50,714 nucleotides of DNA, taken from assembly GCA_020846535.1 (NCBI GenBank), contig JADLDR010000085.1:1-50714 (forward strand), in the 5' to 3' direction. The first letter of the stretch is position 1. Each line of letters begins with the position of its first letter. A model generated the notes under the pieces. The model was not told the DNA's origin. It worked only from the letters and a program-made list of their open reading frames with translations, and made no database searches. Position numbers and translations under genes: made by a program. This stretch comes from Armatimonadota bacterium (GTDB lineage Bacteria > Armatimonadota > JADLDR01). Of this stretch, positions 48,556 through 50,714 are shown piece by piece.

Positions 48556-50714
48556 ATGCGACGCCGAAACATAAATCATCAATTTATACAATTGAAATGG
48601 ATAAACTATATATTGGTGATCTGCCTGTTGTGCTGGTACGTCCCGCCGGTGGCGGCCCTGACCTCCGGCCAGACCCGGGAGGAAAAGCCGAAGCCGCCCG
48701 CGCCGCAGGAGAGGCCCGCCGTTCGGGTGCTGACGAACGCCGAGATGGGGCGGCTGATGGGGGCCGGACAATACCGCATCAAGGGATTCTCCGGCTCGCA
48801 TCCGTGGTGGCCGACCTACCGGGCGGGCGTGACGGTGGGGACAGGCAATGTTTCGGCAGGCGGAACCGACCTGGCGATCCCCGCCGGGCGGGGGCTGGGC
48901 GTCAGCGTGCAGAGAACCTATAATTCGCATGACGATACGGTCGGGCCGTTCGGCATCGGGTGGTCTCATTCTTTCGATGTCTTTATCAAGGAAGACGCCG
49001 CCGGGCAGGAGGAGCACAAGAAAAAGGACGGAACGCGGGCCTTCGTGCTGCGGAACGCGGACGGCCTCTACACCCCGCCGGAGTGGAGCCGGGACACCTA
49101 CACCTCCACCTACCAGGCCGTGGACAATGGGGACGGAACGCTGCGCTCGGAGGCGATTGAAGACACCATCGTCACCAAAGAGGGCATGCGCTACAGCTTT
49201 CAGAAGAAAGGCACGGTCTCAAGCACGCCGCTTCGCCGGCTGACCACCATCAAGGACAGGAACGACAACCAGATCACTCTGACCTACGGAACCGCGGTCA
49301 CCTATGCCAACGGAGACACGGACACCCTGCTCAGCTCGGTCGAGGATTCGGTGGGGCGGCAGATCACCTTCACCTGGACGAATTTCGGCAGTCAACAGAA
49401 CCCGATCTACCGGGTAACGAGCATCTCGGACGGTACGCGCACCGTGAGCTACCAGTACAATACCGATTTCAATTTGTGGAAGGTGACGCAGACGGTGGGC
49501 GGCGTCAACCGGATATGGATGTATACCTATACCACCCAGAACGGCGAGACGGGACTGCTGGCTTCGGTTGCGGATCCGGTCGGCAATACGATCACCTACA
49601 GCTATCAGTTCTTTACCGCGCTGAACTGCATCTGGGTCTATCGGGTGATGGAACCGAGCGGATTCGGGACGGAGTACGGGCCGACCTACCCGGGATATCC
49701 TATCGTATATGTCCACCTGAACAGCCTCGGGTTGTCAGGCAGCAATCCGTTCGGAGACTCGTCACACAGCTTGCCTTCAATGAAAATTACCGGGCTTTGG
49801 ACTCATGCCATGAGCACAGGGCCGAACCGAGACTGGACATGGGACAGCCAGATGAATCTGACCCGTTATACGAAGACACTGGTTCTTAGCCCGAATGAAC
49901 ATTATTCCAGATTTACCGATATGACCTACGACTCCAAAGGCAATCTTCTGACCGTTACCGACCCTTTGGATAAAGTGACGACTTACACCTACTATGGGGC
50001 GGACAAATACTATCAGCGCGAAACGGCGACGGACGCCCTGGGCCGGGTGACGCGGTACGATTACGGGCGCAACAGCGATGCGGCGGGCCAGCGCGGCAGC
50101 CTGCTATGGGTGCGGGACGCTCGCTACTCCCAGACCGGTCGGCAGATGAGCTTTACGTACAACGGCTACGGCCAGAAGACCCAGATGACCGATTTCAACA
50201 ATGGGGTGACCGACTACACTTACGGGGACAGTTGGGGCAACCTGACCCAGGTGAGACAGGATCCCACCGGGCTGAACCGCACCACCACGATGCAGTACGA
50301 CGCCCTGGGCCGGGTCACGCAGTCCACCGATCCGAGAAACCAGACCACCACCCTCTCTTACAACGAGGCCAACCAGCCGACCTCCGTAGCCTATCCGGGC
50401 GAGACGGTGAGCTACGGCTACAATGCCGACGGCAGCGCGGCGTCCGTGACGGACAACCGGGGCACGACCGGCTTTACCTATCAATATGGCCGGGTGACGG
50501 ATGCGACCGACCCGGTGACCGGCACCATCCATTACACGTACGATCCTATCGGCAACCGCACCTCGGTGCAGGCCCCGAACGGCGAGACGACGACCTACAC
50601 CTGGGACTACAACGACTGGTACGGGGAGTATCCGAACCTCTGGCTGGGCCTGGCGAAAGTGACCGACCATTGGGGCAAGGAGACGACCTACACCTTTTTC
50701 AACACCGGGCAGCT
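48556..50714 (+). CDS. RHS/YD-repeat protein, N-terminal part (runs off the window)
   Basis: At least 719 residues from the ATG behind AAGGAGG; no stop before the window end. An N-terminal hydrophobic segment (about 16-36, WINYILVICLLCWYVPPVAA) is a signal peptide or anchor. A DUF6531-like RHS N-terminal region follows (GGTDLAIPAGRGLGVSVQRT, GPFGIGWSHSFDV) and then YD repeats: YDSKGNLLTVTDPL, MQYDALGRVTQSTDP, YNEANQPTSVAYP, YGYNADGSAASVTDNRG, YTYDPIGNRTSVQAP. RHS shells encapsulate a variable C-terminal toxin or enzyme; that part is beyond the window. It is likely exported and functionally tied to the DNRLRE and C39-like genes upstream. Confidence 0.88.
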   Translation, partial: MRRRNINHQFIQLKWINYILVICLLCWYVPPVAALTSGQTREEKPKPPAPQERPAVRVLTNAEMGRLMGAGQYRIKGFSGSHPWWPTYRAGVTVGTGNVSAGGTDLAIPAGRGLGVSVQRTYNSHDDTVGPFGIGWSHSFDVFIKEDAAGQEEHKKKDGTRAFVLRNADGLYTPPEWSRDTYTSTYQAVDNGDGTLRSEAIEDTIVTKEGMRYSFQKKGTVSSTPLRRLTTIKDRNDNQITLTYGTAVTYANGDTDTLLSSVEDSVGRQITFTWTNFGSQQNPIYRVTSISDGTRTVSYQYNTDFNLWKVTQTVGGVNRIWMYTYTTQNGETGLLASVADPVGNTITYSYQFFTALNCIWVYRVMEPSGFGTEYGPTYPGYPIVYVHLNSLGLSGSNPFGDSSHSLPSMKITGLWTHAMSTGPNRDWTWDSQMNLTRYTKTLVLSPNEHYSRFTDMTYDSKGNLLTVTDPLDKVTTYTYYGADKYYQRETATDALGRVTRYDYGRNSDAAGQRGSLLWVRDARYSQTGRQMSFTYNGYGQKTQMTDFNNGVTDYTYGDSWGNLTQVRQDPTGLNRTTTMQYDALGRVTQSTDPRNQTTTLSYNEANQPTSVAYPGETVSYGYNADGSAASVTDNRGTTGFTYQYGRVTDATDPVTGTIHYTYDPIGNRTSVQAPNGETTTYTWDYNDWYGEYPNLWLGLAKVTDHWGKETTYTFFNTGQ

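Overview
The window reads as a chromosomal contig from a GC-rich (about 60% by eye), diderm, probably free-living bacterium with anaerobic capacity. The evidence is porin-like outer-membrane proteins (one ending in Phe), many Sec signal peptides, a glycyl-radical enzyme, frequent GTG/TTG starts behind strong AGGAGG-type ribosome sites, and tightly overlapping genes. The M50 protease-scpA-scpB string, the CBS/DHH-type tRNA nucleotidyltransferase, the many secreted carbohydrate-active and DNRLRE/RHS proteins, and the dispersed inverted repeats would fit Armatimonadota or a neighbouring phylum. That placement is inference; no rRNA or other decisive marker is present.

Layout: 1-2579 is a lower-GC segment with a secreted Ig-like-domain protein and two paralogous secreted STN-like proteins. 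2725-7238 is a zinc/manganese uptake operon (small Cys-rich secreted protein, His-rich porin, ZnuA-, ZnuC- and ZnuB-like proteins) with a good sigma70-type promoter and a shared terminator. 7297-9525 (minus) is a glycyl-radical enzyme of unassigned substrate with no activase in the window. 9673-13282 holds a GH36 alpha-galactosidase and a DUF4434-like protein. 13246-16105 is a gene graveyard: remnants of a GH2 glycosidase, an unidentified C-terminus, a membrane-anchored EEP-family hydrolase and a GH18-like protein, split by an inverted-repeat element. 16193-20392 is a co-directional set (Gfo/Idh/MocA oxidoreductase, secreted beta-propeller, RraA-like aldolase, M14 carboxypeptidase), followed by convergent minus-strand PepC-type peptidase and porin genes.

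23453-29329 couples a DUF485 protein and an ActP-like sodium:solute symporter to a 1223-residue multidomain protein (PHP-TM-Cache-TM-PAS-PAS-CBS-CBS-DUF294). This is the most striking architecture in the window and a candidate one-polypeptide sensor/signalling device for solute uptake. 29432-33318 holds a LOG-family protein, a GH42-like hydrolase and a TolB-like propeller.

33482-38937 is a DUF4178-DUF4178-small membrane protein-DUF350-membrane aminopropyltransferase-SpeD cassette, which joins polyamine chemistry to membrane proteins. It is interrupted by a low-GC, opposite-strand orphan gene and a short inverted-repeat element. 39013-45706 is housekeeping: pterin carbinolamine dehydratase, diaminopimelate decarboxylase (with a promoter, palindrome and early terminator in its leader), tRNA nucleotidyltransferase, M50 protease, ScpA and ScpB. 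A 288-bp element with 24-bp terminal inverted repeats overlaps the scpB stop codon. 46344 to the end holds a TPR/C39-like peptidase, a double-DNRLRE secreted protein and the N-terminal part of an RHS/YD-repeat protein that runs off the window.

I saw no tRNA, rRNA, CRISPR array, replication origin or intact transposase gene.
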